64,000 nucleotides of DNA from Panax quinquefolius (GCA_020205615.1 CM035160.1:2536937-2600936); one strand, 5' to 3'. Positions 36,221 through 49,133 are shown, counted from the first letter of the stretch. Notes: generated from the sequence alone by a model not told the origin. A program made the numbers and translations.

Positions 36221-36960
36221 ATGGCATCAGAGAATGTTGAGAATAGAATGGAGACATGGAGCTGTTGATTCTCCATGATCGATAATCGGGACAATGTGCA
36301 ACGGGATGGCGATAATCCTCCCGTAAACAACAACATCGATCAATTGATGAGCGATGGTACGTTTAAGAGGTTTTTAGAATTCATGCAACATCATCGAAAA
36401 GCGACTTACATCCAAAACGTAGGTGGAAACACGGAAAACTCTCGGACGATCACGTTTAAACAATTCAAGGAGCTGGGACCACCGGAGTTTAAGGAGAGTC
36501 AAAACCACTTACGGCGGAAGCATGGATAAAAGCAGTTACCAAGATATTTGATGTCTTGGGATGCTCAGGAGCAAAAGGTTCCCCTTCACGCTTTATGTTG
36601 TGCGGAAAGGCGATTCTTGGTGGGAATCGGTAAAAGCGTACTCAACTTCTTTGTCTTGAAGATATCTTGGGAGAAGTTCAGAGAGTCGCTGTTCAGCGAT
36701 AAATACTTTCACGAAAGTATTCGCCACATGAAGGAGGTGGAGTTTATCAAGTTGGAACAAAACAATATGGACCGTAATCGCAATACGAGGCAAAATTTGC
36801 GGAGTTATCACGGTTTCGTCCCCTTGGTGGATAATGAAGAGAATGGCGCGAATGTTTTTAAGAGGTTTGAAGCAGGAGATACGTCAACATCTTATTTCTC
36901 ATAAAGCTGTGTTTGTATTGAGATGTTGTAAATAGGGCTCGATTAGTGGAGCGCGATAAC
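36221..36960 (+). pseudogene. Gypsy gag (capsid) remnant, element C
   Basis: From ATG at 36221 the frame soon stops; it resumes at 36275 and again at 36548. Visible segments are FKQFKELGPPEFK, then in shifted frames AWIKAVTKIFDVLGCSG, SWEKFRESLFSDKYF and HMKEVEFIKLEQ, the order and wording of the retrotransposon gag domain in Ty3/gypsy chromoviruses. At least three frame changes break it. Its product would form the virus-like particle shell. Confidence 0.85.
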
Positions 36961-37062
36961 GATTCAACCTTGACTAAAAAAGAAGCGGTGGCAAAATTAT
37001 AATACCGGTGAGAATAGTCATCGAAGCGGTGACAACAAGCGTGGAGGAATCAACGGGCGGAT

Positions 37063-37365
37063 ATGGTAACCACCGGTGGTAATCGGGGCCAAAATAATAA
37101 GAATGGACATTTCAAGAAAAGGAGATTCAACGATGATGGAAAGAGCGTCAAGACCAACACCGTTGTTAAGGAAGGAGAAAGACCACCTATCATATGCTTC
37201 AAATGCGGAGGAGAGGACACATCATCCGACTGCTGCGCCATGCCATTCAAAGCATGTTATAATTGTGGAAGAGAAGGTCACTTAGCTCGATTTTGTCGTT
37301 TACCAAAGACAAATTCAACTAGGATGAGGCAAGAAAGGTTGTCCTGCACAAACCAAAGCCGGTAG
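37063..37365 (+). pseudogene. Gypsy gag zinc-knuckle segment, element C
   Basis: The frame contains CFKCGGEDTSSDCC, a distorted first knuckle, and an intact CCHC knuckle CYNCGREGHLARFC at about 37257-37298, preceded by a basic Gly/Lys/Asn-rich stretch. It represents the nucleocapsid end of gag. Confidence 0.85.
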
Positions 37366-37389
37366 TTTAAGAGAGAGCGTTTTTTTCTC

Positions 37390-37809
37390 GTGACAAGGAA
37401 CCTGAATAAAATTATCACGGGTAAGTTAATCATAAGCTCTTGCGAAGTCTATACCGTGTTAAATACCAGTTCTACCCACTCTTTTATTTCACCTAGTTGT
37501 GTTCAACGTTTAAATTTGACTCCGAAGAAGTTAAACTTTGACTTATTGGTTGAAACTTCGTTAGTAGGAGCCTTCGTTACCGCTACTATTTTTAAATCTT
37601 GTTTGATTCAAATAAACATTTTCACGTTACATGTCGATCTTATCTTTTTGAAAATACTTGCCTTTGATGTGATTTTAGGAATCAATTGGTTAACTACTCA
37701 TCATGCTTTTCGTAAGGTTGTTAGCTTTTATATTCATAACCAACTTGTTGTGCGAATTCAAGTAACCAAACTACTAAAGTCAATTATTGTCATATCAAGC
37801 CATAAGTAA
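37390..37809 (+). pseudogene. Gypsy aspartic protease remnant, element C
   Basis: An open frame of 139 codons with VLNTSSTHSFIS, where active copies have LxDSGSTHSFIS, and FDVILGINWLTTHHA near the C-terminal side, matching the DVILGMDWL pattern. The catalytic Asp is replaced by Asn and the Gly is lost, so it should be inactive. Confidence 0.85.
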
Positions 37810-38019
37810 AGAGCCCCGAACCTTTCGTTGTTGACTTCCTTGTGTGGAATGCATCGAAGTCGACTTTCAGTAGTGGCGACATCGTGAATGAAGATGGCAA
37901 GTTTATAGGTATCATTGTGAGGTCTTTATCTAGGTTAAGGGATAGAAGTCGCAGTTGGTATCAATGTGACGTCTATCCAAGTCTTGGATGAGAGTCACGA
38001 TTTTGAATGATATTTCTAT

Positions 38020-38150
38020 TATTAATAAATTTCTTGACGTATTCTTGAAGACTTTCTAGCCTACCCTAGAGCGTGAAATCGAATTTTGTATTGACCCAAG
38101 ATACAAAACCCATTTCTTAAACCCTCAAATATTTTTCAACTAAAATGAAC
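38020..38150 (+). pseudogene. Start of gypsy reverse transcriptase, element C
   Basis: Out-of-frame pieces FLDVFLK and LEREIEFCIDP match the conserved [24 protein letters not shown] lead-in to RT. Nothing of the catalytic domain follows. Confidence 0.65.
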
Positions 38151-38199
38151 AGCTTTACGTGGTTTATGATGAAAGTCATAATAAAAGCATTGGACTAAT

Positions 38200-40185
38200 G
38201 AAAATCATAGGTATCGTGGTATTAGTAAGTGTTATGATGAGTTATGTTGGTTAGTATGTGAAAACATAAAAGTTTCTTAAAATCACAAGGAGTTAAAAAC
38301 AGTTGTGGTGAAAAACGTAATATGAAATTCAATTGACCAAATCTCCTATTATATTTTGAATTTTTGAGTGTGGTCAAGTCCTAGAGTTAGATCTATGAGT
38401 TACCTAACTAATTCAAGTGGAATTACTGGAAAAGGTGTTGTAGATTTTGTGTGGACTGATTTTAGCAAAGGAGTGCAAAGCTGCAAAACCGAAAAAAGCT
38501 GCTGCCAGGATTTTAGACGGGCTGTTTCTGGCCACTTAAATTATGAGAAAAATTCTGGCCTTTTGGGACATGAAGGTATATGGTATAAAGTACCTCCTGT
38601 CCAAAAATGAGCTCATTCGACTTAAAATGAGCAAGTTATGACTATTTCAATATTTAGGTTTTTCCGACGAAAAACGCTATAACCGGAGTTATATAACTCC
38701 GATGACCATGAAATTTAAACTGGAAGCTCACGTTAACATGTGTAAGATCCTGCCAAGATTTGGGAATTTTTTGAGTTAAACTTGAGGTAGCTAATTTCTT
38801 AAGGAATTAATTAGAAATTGATTTTTGAAAAATAGTAAATGAATTTTAAAATTCGAGAAAAATATATTTTCATTATGGGACTATATTATGCTAAATCCCA
38901 GAAAAAATATTTTTGGGACTGATTTGGTATTTTCATGAAAATAGTTTATTACTGAACATATGAGTTAAATATGTTATGTGAAGTAATGATTGAAAATAGG
39001 ATTTTATAGCTAGAGAATCCTATATATAGAGTATATGTATATTTTTTTGATGAGGATTTGATAATTGGTGATGATATCTTATGAGTATGGCATTTTGAAT
39101 GATTAAATGCATTATATGGTAAAGCGTAAACAATTGAAATAAATTGTTTATAAATTTAAGAAGTGATTAAAATATTGTTATAATATTAAGGATATTAGAT
39201 TATGAGATTATTAAGTGATTGATAACATGGGGATATTCTTGAATCCTGGATAAATTATATTATAAATGTTTAATATTTATCCTTTATCTCATTTGATTGA
39301 TTCTTTATATCATTATCCTCACGCTTATATTATGTTGAAAGTCATACGTGTATTTGTAGTGCATAGATGGACTTGGTATGATTATGACCGAGGATTGTTC
39401 GGTATAATCATAATAGTAATTGAAAAACATGATTATCTTTGGCAGTAGTGCATGGATAATTTGTGGTCGTGATACTTAATGAATACACAATTATCTTTGG
39501 GTAGTAGTCGCATGGATAATTTGTGGTCGTGATCTTAATGAATACACGATTATCTTTTGGTAGTAGTGCATGGATAATTTGTGGTCATTGATCTTAATGA
39601 ATACACGATTATCTTTGGTAGTAGTGCATGGATAATTTGTGGTCATGATACTAATGAATACACGATTATCTTTGGTAGTAGTAGTGCATGGATAATTCGT
39701 GGTCGTGATCTTAAAGAATATCCTTGGCACGTAGTGCGGGGATGATTCGATGATGTGGATTAATTATTGAAATGAGTCTCAAAGAATGAAATATTAATTC
39801 ATGGATGTGGTAAAAGTCATCTTTGGCCATAGTACATTGATGGACTTGGTATGATTATGACCGAGGATTATTCGGTATAATCATGGTAGTAATTAAAAAC
39901 ACGAATATCCCCGGCGAAGAAGGCAATGGATAATTCATGGGTCGTGATACTATTGTTTGAGTTTTGAGATTATTGGTTTCTGAGGTTGTATATCTTTGCT
40001 TTGTAGTGCAAAGATGAATTGTTAATAAATATCTTTGGCTTTGTAGTGCAAAAGATGAATTGTTAATGAATATCTTTGGTAGGATTGCAAAGATGAATTT
40101 AATATTTTTAACGATAAAGGTATTGAGGTATCCTCACCTCTTTATCATACAGTCATCGTACCCTAATTTAGTAAAGAAATTCCAT
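38200..40185 (+). repeat. Non-coding block shared with LTR B, inside element C
   Basis: From about 38270 (AAAATCACAAGGAGTTAAAA) and clearly from 38820 (AAAATAGTAAATGAATTTTAAAATTC) this matches the family-B-specific LTR block at about 30040-30650. It continues into hairpin-unit arrays. A plus-strand ORF at 38368-38610 has no recognisable domain. It replaces the RT, RNase H and integrase genes. Confidence 0.7.
39426..39745. repeat. Variant hairpin-unit array (ATTATC/GATAAT)
   Basis: About five units of 55-60 bp, each with TTATCTTTGGTAGTAGTGCA followed by TGGATAATTTGTGGTCGTGAT. Arms ATTATC and GATAAT (39549-39554 with 39573-39578). The last unit (39720-39743) uses ATCC/GGAT instead. Confidence 0.8.
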
Positions 40186-40198
40186 AAGGAGAGGAGAT
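40184..40198 (+). other. Polypurine tract of element C
   Basis: AAGGAGAGGAGAT immediately before the 3' LTR start TGTGAGACCC. Confidence 0.85.
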
Positions 40199-42645
40199 TG
40201 TGAGACCCAGATTTTATCAATAAAGATTTAAATTTTGTGAAATAATTTTTAATATTATAGTGTGAATTTGAGATAATATTATAGTTGTGGGTAGTATTTA
40301 TAAATTTTGCAAAAGTATGCAGTGGTTATATTATATTCGATTGGTGGGGAATATTCGGTTTAGCGGGGAATATTAAATGCAATGCAACTCAATCATTGGT
40401 GGACCCAATGAAATTATTGTCGGATTGAGAAAAGCGACAAAAATATTTTATTGAAATAACGGCGGAAGTTTTCAGATTGATCTTGTTGAACTACTCGGTA
40501 GTAAAAGTATATAATGTCGTGTGGTTGCATAGTAGACACGATATTGATTATTGATGCTTATGTGAGAAGTCACTCGGTTTGATTCCATTATTGTCGATTA
40601 ATAATATGAATTATTATAGCGATAATGACGCGTTTTGTTTTATTCGTATTATTATTACGTAATAAAGCGAAACATCTTTTTATATAAAATGAATACTTTA
40701 TTAAAAGTTATACATAAATAGAATATATTATATTTTATTATGCATAGTGTTGCGTAGTGTTTTGCGTAGTGTTGCATAGTGTTTGCGTAGTAAAATGTTT
40801 TATATAAATAGAATATATGATATTTTATTTAAAAGATTTTGCTTTAAATATGGACCGTCAGATTAAAGTAAATCGATCTGGACCGTTCATGAATTAATTA
40901 CTATGCATTCTATTTTCCTATAAATAGAAGCTCATTCCTTCATTATTATTTTCTTACGAATTCACTTTGAAACTACTAGAGAGAAATTATAGAGAAGTTT
41001 ATAGAGAGAAAATCTATAGAGAGAAAGAAGAAGAGTATTACGGTACTTCACTACTTTGATATCCGGTGTCTTTTACGGTAAGGGGTATTATTTGTTGTAT
41101 TCGTAAGGGATATTATTTGTTGTATTCGTATGGGGTGTTATTCTTCTTTCATGTGAAGAACTTACATTATTCCATTCATTATTATTACATTGGAATAACT
41201 TTTGTAAAAAAGTGGTATACCCTATACATAACTTGTATATACGGATACCCTATACTTGGTGAAATCCTTATGTTATTCCATTTTTATTTATTACATTAGA
41301 ATAACTCAGATATCTGCGGAATCCCTATACTTGGTGATCTTCTTACATTATTCCATTCTTTATTATTACATTGGAATATCACATGCGTGTGTTTTCTGGG
41401 ACTAATTCGGTTCCATTGTTTATTATTCCGCATTTATTATTCTATTGGAATATCACATGCGTGTGTTTTACAGGACATTGGTTCCATTGTTTATTATTCA
41501 AACATTTATTATTACATTTGGATCATCACATCGATTGTGAATTTCACGACTGGTTCCGTTATTATTATTACATTGGAATAACTCATACATCGAAGATCGC
41601 ATGCATGGTGATTTCTTTTGTTATTCCATTCTTTATTATACCCGGTTGGTTAAAACTTTGACTTTATACTCCATGAAATTAGTAGAATATCCTTGATATT
41701 TACGTTTCATCCAATATCTTTTCATGGAAATATTCTTACGATCATTCTTGAATTTTACTTTACAAAAGCAAGATATCTTGTTGACAATTTGGGCGTTCTT
41801 AATTCTGGATAAAATAATTCTTGAACTTGTTTTATTGAATTATTATGTCATTGTCATCATCCTCATGATATATTATGTTATCTTTGGCTTACGTGCGTAG
41901 ATGAACTTAGTATGATTATGACCGAGGATCATTCGGTATAATCATGGCTTGTTATAAATGATGTGATAAAAGTCCTCGATGGCACATAATGCGATGATGG
42001 ATAGTTTTTGGTATGATTATGACCGGGGTGATTCGGTATAGTCGTGACCATTGATAATTTGATGAAAATCCTTGGCCAGTAATACGGGGATGATTAGATA
42101 TTGTGGTTTATTCATTAAAGCTGAGTCTTAGTGATAAAAATTTATGAAAACCTTTTTAAAACCTAAAAGATAGTAGACTTTGTTTTCTACTTGACTCTTT
42201 TAATAGATTGCGATATTCCGCTGCAGATTAAACCGGGTTGTCTATTGTATTTTATCGGTTTAACATTGTTGAAGACTATTGATAATTTATTACGCATTAT
42301 CTTAGTCATAATATTTCTTCTTTGGGCTAGTTGAGTTCACCCTTTCTTTCACCGATTCTCTTGAGGAAATGAGAATATATTTGATTTATGACGAGTCGGA
42401 AGCGAGTGATGGTCCGAAGATAGCATTAGTAGTCCTCACTACAATACGTGAAATAGTGTGATAATAGTTGTAATAAGGACTCCTTTTGAGTTTGTATAAT
42501 ATCTAGTAGACAATATTTGTTTTCAAACTCACGGTTTATGTCGTATTGTACCTGCAGTTATGTTAATAAGTTGTATTTGAATTTATGTACCATGTAAGTG
42601 GCGACCCAAGATGGGTGACGTATACCTAATTTTGGGGGCGTCACA
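40199..42645 (+). repeat. Family-C 3' LTR (2447 bp)
   Basis: TGTGAGACCC...GCGTCACA. TATA-like box near 40918, donor-like ACG/GTAAGG at 41077/41078, TTATTCCA/TGGAATAA array 41167-41640, and further hairpins at 41911-41945 and 42012-42047. Followed by the TATTA duplication. Confidence 0.88.
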
Positions 42646-42650
42646 TATTA

Positions 42651-44389
42651 GATTGAGATTTTACCATAATTATTAACTTATCTACACTCTTGAATTTGTC
42701 TGATGTAAAATTTATGTGAAATATCTCAACAATCTACACCTTTTACTTGAATACACATTAGAAGTATCATATTAGAGTAGTTACCATTGAGCACATCCTT
42801 GAATATCCATCACAATTATCATATTAGAGTAGTCACCGTTGAGCACACCTTCTTTGAGTTCTTCAAGAGTCATGCTTGACTCTAATACTACTCTACCACG
42901 CCAGATGTCAAACGTGGGAGTACAACCATGGTCCCTGTGAATCTTTCATCTCGAACAACTTTCTAGAGTCATCCTTAACCCGCTCCATTCGACTCCAACC
43001 ATACATCACCGCGTATTGACAAACGTGTGAGTGATTCTCTTGTGCTCTGTCTAACTCAACTCTATTTTCCATTCAACTCAAACCATACTTCATCGCATAG
43101 TGACAAACGCGTGAGTGTTCCCCTTGTAATCCACTAGACTCATCTCTATTTGCTCCACTGCACAGACTGGGTAACACGCGACCCACCCTGGAGTGTCAAC
43201 TTGATACTTGGGTCATCGAACCATGAGCTCTGACAACAACTGGTATCAGTCACAAAAATTTTATTCCGGGCTAGTGAATCTCTTCAAAAGATACGTGACG
43301 GTGGTTCTCGAACTATTTCTTCAAAAGACACGATGGTAGTGATTTTTTTATGGAATGTTGATACGTCTCTCATTAGATGCTCTCGATGGTGATGTTGAAT
43401 TCTCGATGGATTTACCCGAGAATCGATTCCGAGAGTGGTTATCCGACAATTGACGATCCGTGATAATTGAAAGAAAAATGTTTAATTCGTAATGGAATTT
43501 GACTCTCGGTAGAAAATTAATAGTGATTAGTCAACAATTGGTATTTACTTGATTGAAGAGAAGTCTTCAAGTGAGGGGGAGTTCTTGATGTGATGAACTC
43601 ACTTGTGAGAGAGAGATTGTTAATATATTACATGTGAGTTGGAGTCCCACATCAGATAAATAATAAAAAAAAAATAAAAGATTAATATATATTATAGACC
43701 CAAGATCTAATGGCTTAAACTTTTTGGTCAAATTAAATTCCAAACATATATATTAATACTTTGTGTACGCAAAGCGCGAGCTTTCAGATCCTTCCGGCTA
43801 ACATTTTCAATCCATTTTATTTAGTCAAATATCCTTAAATTAGCTAACAATATCCGGTCAAATATAGTACTTGGCAGTTATCATTGTCACCAGGGAGTGC
43901 TACATGCATGCTGATTCTTCTGTGGTGGCATTAATCATAATTGGTCCTCTACCATTCTTGAACAAAGGTTTAAAATAACAATGTAACTATAATAACTGTA
44001 AGCATATATTCCCTATATACTAGTATTAATGTAACAAGAATATTAAGATTAATGCAATCCAATCAATTTGTTAAGAACATGAGTAATTAAGTTTAATTAA
44101 ATACTTCTAGTCATGACATAAACAAGTTTGACCAAATAATATATATGGCTTGATTAAGACCGTTGCAAGGGAAATTATTTAAATGTAAGTCGTTAGTATA
44201 TGTAGGAGGAGGAGTACTTAATAAATTTATAAACTATAAATTAACTAACTAACATACATACATATATGTGAAACCGAATCTTAATTTCCCATCAACACAA
44301 CAATAATGCGCTATTGGCCAACTCTTAATCTGCACTTGATTGATTCTTTATAAATATACTTCGATCATGGATTAATGTTATTAACCATC
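42651..44389. other. Intergenic region with an old LTR-like relic
   Basis: Two near-copies of ATCATATTAGAGTAGT lie at about 42765 and 42817. At 43227-43250 the words GAGCTCTGAC and AACTGGTATCAG look like a scrambled reverse-complement PBS (GAGCTCTGATACCAAC). It is followed by a stretch ending near TTGGAGTCCCACATC (about 43640), a word common at LTR ends. I suspect a decayed minus-strand copia or TRIM element. No gene. Confidence 0.4.
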
Positions 44390-44394
44390 ATTTA

Positions 44395-47237
44395 TGTAAG
44401 ACCTCAAATTATTAATAAATGAAATTTATTTTCCTCTATTTATTATTTTGAAATAGTAAGGGTTGATTTGATTAATGTGGATAGTTATGGGTAAAATACA
44501 TGCAAATATTCGAATAAGCAAGTGGTTATAAAATATTCATTATTATCGAGGAATATTCGTTTGGTCGTGGAATATTAAAGATCTTTGTGGGGAATATTAA
44601 AGACGACCAGGCGCAATCTTTTGTGGGCCCCACGGTAGCGATTGGATGAAGAAAGCGACAAGAATAAGTTGGTTATAAATAACTTGGCGTAGTTATTCTG
44701 AGTATTATCTTGTTGGAATCTTGGGTGGTTAAAACACGATGTCGCGTTGTTGCTGATGAAGACAGACGCGGTATTGTACCAATTATTGATTCTTACGTAA
44801 GAAGGTACCACTCAATAATTGTTATAGTAATTCTTATTCGGTATTTTATTTTATTGATTTAATAATTGATGTGTTGATATTTTATATTCTTTGTTGTTTT
44901 AATAATTATCAACTTGCGGTATTTTCTATTATCAGACAATAATTCATATTATCCGAATAATATTATTAGATAACATTATTGGCGATGTCTAGAAAGTTAC
45001 ATACAGGAGAGGTTTGGTCATCTAATCAATTGCCAAGTAGATGAGAGATCCTTATTGGAAAGCCCCTCTTTCTGGGAACCTATGCAGTTGTTAGTAATGT
45101 GATTACGTAATATTATTTATGAATAATTAATTATTGATTTATATGATGAGGAAAATATTGATTTTATGAGGATATAGATGGAGAAAATTTTTAATGTGAC
45201 AATTGTTGAAAATTAATATTTTATCTTTTTTCGATAAAATAATTCTTTTAAATATATTATTTTAATAATATATTAACGATGATATTTTACAATGAATGTG
45301 GGATATATGAGTATATGAGGAGGAAGAGTATTTTTGTGGCATTAAATGTTTAACACATGTTTTGTGTGTTGGTGGACACAATTATCGTAGAAATTTGATT
45401 ATAGCTTGTAAAATCGTCTGTTTGTGGATTTGGTCAATTTTTGTTTGGAATTTTGAAAAACTTTCTTCTGCAAAGTTGTAGAGAATTGAATTTTCTATAA
45501 AAACTCATGAGATTCGAATTTTCTGATAAAAGTCTTTATTTATTATGAATTATTGAAGTTTTGGAGTTAGAAATAATTTATTTTGGGAGTTTTAATTAAT
45601 TATTTTGAGAAAAACGTTTTTGGTGAGTTTGTGAACCTCATTTAACATGTGCTATGGCTGAAATCAGATTTCAAAGGTGGGCTAAGGAATTTTGTTTATA
45701 AATAATATTATTATATTGATGTTTCTTCTCTTTTTGTGTTACAAGCGATTTTTACATAAATAGGGAGCTTAGATTAGAATTGAAAATCACACCGTAAGCT
45801 GAAGTTTCTCTCTATTTCTCTCTCGATATATTGAGCGTATTCTTGTGAGTATTTTGAGTATACTTTGAGTATTGCTTTATCTGGTCTGAGTTCAAGTCAT
45901 AGCCTTTATATCAGGTGTTTTATTTAGAAATCTTGTCTTTTCGAGGTAAGGGATGTTATTTTCTTCTCAAATGATATTATTTCTTCAATATCATTATCTT
46001 TGAAATATTAGTTGGAACTTTTTATCAAATTTGGAACTTTTTTTCACGTATGGGTTTCTTATTCATGAGTTCTTATTCACGAGTTCTTATTCATGAGTTA
46101 CTATTCACGAGATTCTTATTCACGAGTACTATAAATGAAGCGTGAAGATGTTTTTTTGTGAAATTTCTATCTTTTGGTGTCGAGAGTTCTTATTCACGAT
46201 ACGGCCTTTATTCACGATATCTGACCTTTATTCACGAATACGGCCTTTATTCAATAGAAAAATGAAATTTCTTCTTTTCGTCAAAATATCTATTATGGAT
46301 ACTAGCTTTGATTGTATCCATGTTTTGATCATTCTTGAATTTTACTTGAGTATGATTATTTATGAAGTATTTTGAACTTGGATTGTTAAAAAAATACGAA
46401 TCCATAATACTTGTTCTTTTGTTTTATTTGGATTCGTTTTCTTTGAAATATTTTTCATCATCCTCAGTCCTAAATGATGATATTACTGAATATCTTTGGC
46501 CTATAGTGCAAAGATGAATGATTTCTTGATGAATATCTTTGGCCCATAGTGCAAAGATGAACAGGTGTTGAGATGAACATGACCTACTGATTAATATCTT
46601 TGGCCCATAGTACAAAGATGAACATATGTTTAGATGAACATGATCAACTGATGAATATCTTTGGCCTGTAGTGCAAAGATGAATATTTGATTCCAGATAT
46701 ATATTGATTGATGTTACAGGGATAAAATATCGACGATGGACTTTTAAATTCATATATAGAAGATAGTAGTTTGCATTCTCTACTTAACTCTTCTAATGAA
46801 TTATTATTTCATTGCGAAGATTGATTTAAAAGCTGGTTGTCTATTGTATTCTATTAGATTTTTCCTGTTGAAGACTAACGATAATTAGTTGTATATTATC
46901 TTAGTCATAATATTCTTTCTTTGGGATAGTTGAGCTCACCCTTTTCCTTTTGTTCCATTTTTCTTCTCGGAGAGGCGAGAATGTAGCAGTCTTAGTCGGG
47001 AGGTATGGAATGAAGGTTCTAGAGAGTTGTTTAGTAGTCCTCACCATTTTGTAAAATAATGTATCAATAATTATGATGGGGATTTATTTGCGTGTGGATA
47101 TTATGCAGATGGCAATATCTCGTATTTAAACTCACAGTTTATATGTTGTAATAATAAAGTTTTAGTTATTTACGTACCATGTATTTGGCGACTCGAGAAT
47201 GGGTTGGATGGAATGGACCTATTTTGGGAGGCGTCAC
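44395..47237 (+). repeat. Family-D 5' LTR
   Basis: About 2.84 kb, matching 52597-55408. CAATAATTG at 44813-44821, TATA-like CATAAATA near 45755, donor-like GAG/GTAAGG at 45945/45946, TATTCAYGAGT repeats at 46065-46130 and ATCTTTGG hairpin units at 46490-46685. Confidence 0.88.
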
Positions 47238-47251
47238 GGTTGGTATCGAGC
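47238..47251 (+). other. PBS of element D
   Basis: GTTGGTATCGAGC right after the LTR; same altered initiator-Met PBS as element C. Confidence 0.75.
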
Positions 47252-47423
47252 TTAGGGATATGATCTCTGGCGGAGATCGGGGAATAGAACTAGGAGGGAG
47301 AGGCGAGTAAATCCTTCGCTAATGTGTCCTACCTAAGCTTATTTGTTGGTTGGTCGTAATATAGGGTATTATGTGATTTGTTAATTTATTTAATTAACCC
47401 TTGTTTTATGATAGTTTTTAAGA

Positions 47424-48460
47424 ATGCATTTTGAGAGCGTTAACAATGGAGTGAATGAGATCGTGGAGACACCTCTAATCGCCAACGAGGATAATGTGAT
47501 GTCAAGCGAAGAAGGAATTAGAGATATCCCGTGTGGTGAGTGAAGAATTGATAGTTGACACAGAGATAATGCAGAGAAGTAACAATTTGAGAGTGAGGAA
47601 GAAGAGGAAGAAGAAGTACCAAGAGAGTTTATTAGAGGTATTTTATGATCAAAATGTAGAATTGCAAAATCGTATTCATGAGTTAGAAGAAAGTCAAAAT
47701 TGAAGAATTGCGAGAGGCGATCGTGGGGCAAAAGGATGCAACGATTCAAGCTTATGTTACCCGATATGTGATGCTTGAATGAAGCACTCTTTGGCGAGTA
47801 TAAGATGATAAAGTTGGAATCGAAATTTGAAAGAAGAAATAAGCGAACGAGTGAGAATGAGTGATGCGTGGGTAAAAAAGACATACGCAGCGTTGATATT
47901 ATGGAAAGAGATGTCCAATCTAAAAAGAGAAGATTTAACAATGGCGGAAGGCGTCGGCGCAAAGATCAACACCAAAGAACAAATTTGGGGAGGAGAAGCG
48001 TAGCCGGTTAGATCTTCTACAAATACGGAGAGGAGGGACATATAAGTTAAAACTATTCACAGCCTTCCAAGGTATGTTTTAGTTGTGGAAAAGAAGATCA
48101 CATAGCTCAATTTTGTCTGAGCGAAATCAAGTCTAATTGGAGCACGGTGGCACCAAAGCGGATCTGGAAAAAGACAAAGTCAACGGTTTCTGGAAGAAGC
48201 GTTTGTCGTGGCCGGTCAAAATGGGGAACCCGAACGAAGTTAGCAGACGGGTTAGTTAATTATAAATTCTTGCGAAGTTTATACCTTACTAGAATCTGGG
48301 ATTCTACCCATTCTTTTATCTCTCTTGCTTGCGCTCAACGTTTGAACTTGACTACGGAGAGATTAGACTTTGACCTATTTATGGAGACTCCATTGGGAGA
48401 AGCTTTCATTACATCCAGTTGTTTAGAAATCTTGTTTGATTGAGTTGACACTATCACATT
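47424..48460 (+). pseudogene. Gypsy gag-protease remnant, element D
   Basis: The candidate gag start ATG is at 47424. The gag body is poorly recognisable and contains a purine-rich, Glu-coding stretch near 47590-47630. The nucleocapsid knuckle CFSCGKEDHIAQFC is clear at about 48077-48118, and a protease segment DSTHSFISLACAQRLNLT follows at about 48300-48350, aligned to DSGSTHSFIS of active enzymes but frameshifted at the DSG. The long minus-strand frames at 47390-48041 are antisense shadows. Confidence 0.75.
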
Positions 48461-48729
48461 ACTCCGTTAACCTTATTTTCTATAGAGATATTTGCTTTTG
48501 ATGTGATTTTAAGGTTAACTACTCATCATACCAAAATTGATTGCTTTCGTAAGGTTGTTAGTTTTCATATTCCTAAGCAACTGTTATTCAATTCAAGCAA
48601 TCAAACCATTATAGTCAAACATTTTCATATCAAGCCATGAAGTCATTCGTTTATTACGGATGTCGAGTTCTTAGTCCATGTTATGGATTTGAATAAAGAC
48701 ACGTCGATTTGAATAATATTCTGTTGTTA

Positions 48730-49128
48730 TTAATTTTTCCCGACGTATTTCTGAAGAATTTCTTGGCTTACTCCCAAAGTGATATTAAATTTTGTATCGA
48801 CTTTGAACCGTCTACAAAACTCATTTCTAAAATCTCATATCGAATGGCTCTATTGAACTTGAGGAGTTAAAAATTCAACTATATATAAATTTGGTACTGA
48901 GCCTTTATCTGGTGACTTCCTTTGTGGAATGCGAAGCGAGATCTCCGTAGGGGACACCATATTCGATGCGATAGTAAAGCGATAGGTGTCATTGTAACGT
49001 GTTATCCAAGGTTGGGATATGAGTCGCGATTGAGAACAACTAAATCAGTAATCGAAATAAGTAGCTTTTACAAGCTTAGTTGGTTATTATCGGAGATTCG
49101 TTGAAGGATATTCTCGAATCATTACTCC
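48730..49128 (+). pseudogene. Gypsy RT fragments, element D
   Basis: MAPIELEELK-like sequence (here NGSIELEELK, about 48845-48872) from the RT lead-in. Then, after only about 200 bp, GYYRRFVEGYSRIITPL (about 49080-49130), which normally follows the RT catalytic domain. The YxDD-containing core is deleted. Confidence 0.7.
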
Positions 49129-49133
49129 ATTAA

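Larger units (their letters stand above)
26537..42645 (+). mobile_element. Composite Ty3/gypsy element (family C) with nested insertions, TSD TATTA
   Basis: Starts TGTGAGATCCCAG and ends GCGTCACA, flanked by TATTA at 26532-26536 and 42646-42650. Order: 5' LTR left part (26537-28141), nested family-B element and inverted LTR fragment (28142-35815), 5' LTR right end (35816-36033), PBS, gag, zinc knuckle, protease, RT start, a long non-coding block, PPT, 3' LTR (40199-42645). The RT core, RNase H and integrase are missing, so it is non-autonomous in its present form. Confidence 0.88.

Noticed and set aside
41066..41661. Plus-strand frames in LTR C
   Set aside because: Low-complexity peptides from the TTATTCCA/TGGAATAA tandem array in an LTR; not genes.
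47390..48041. Long minus-strand open frames (190 and 94 codons)
   Set aside because: They lie antisense to the element D gag remnant and have no domain; they are shadows of a purine-rich coding strand.
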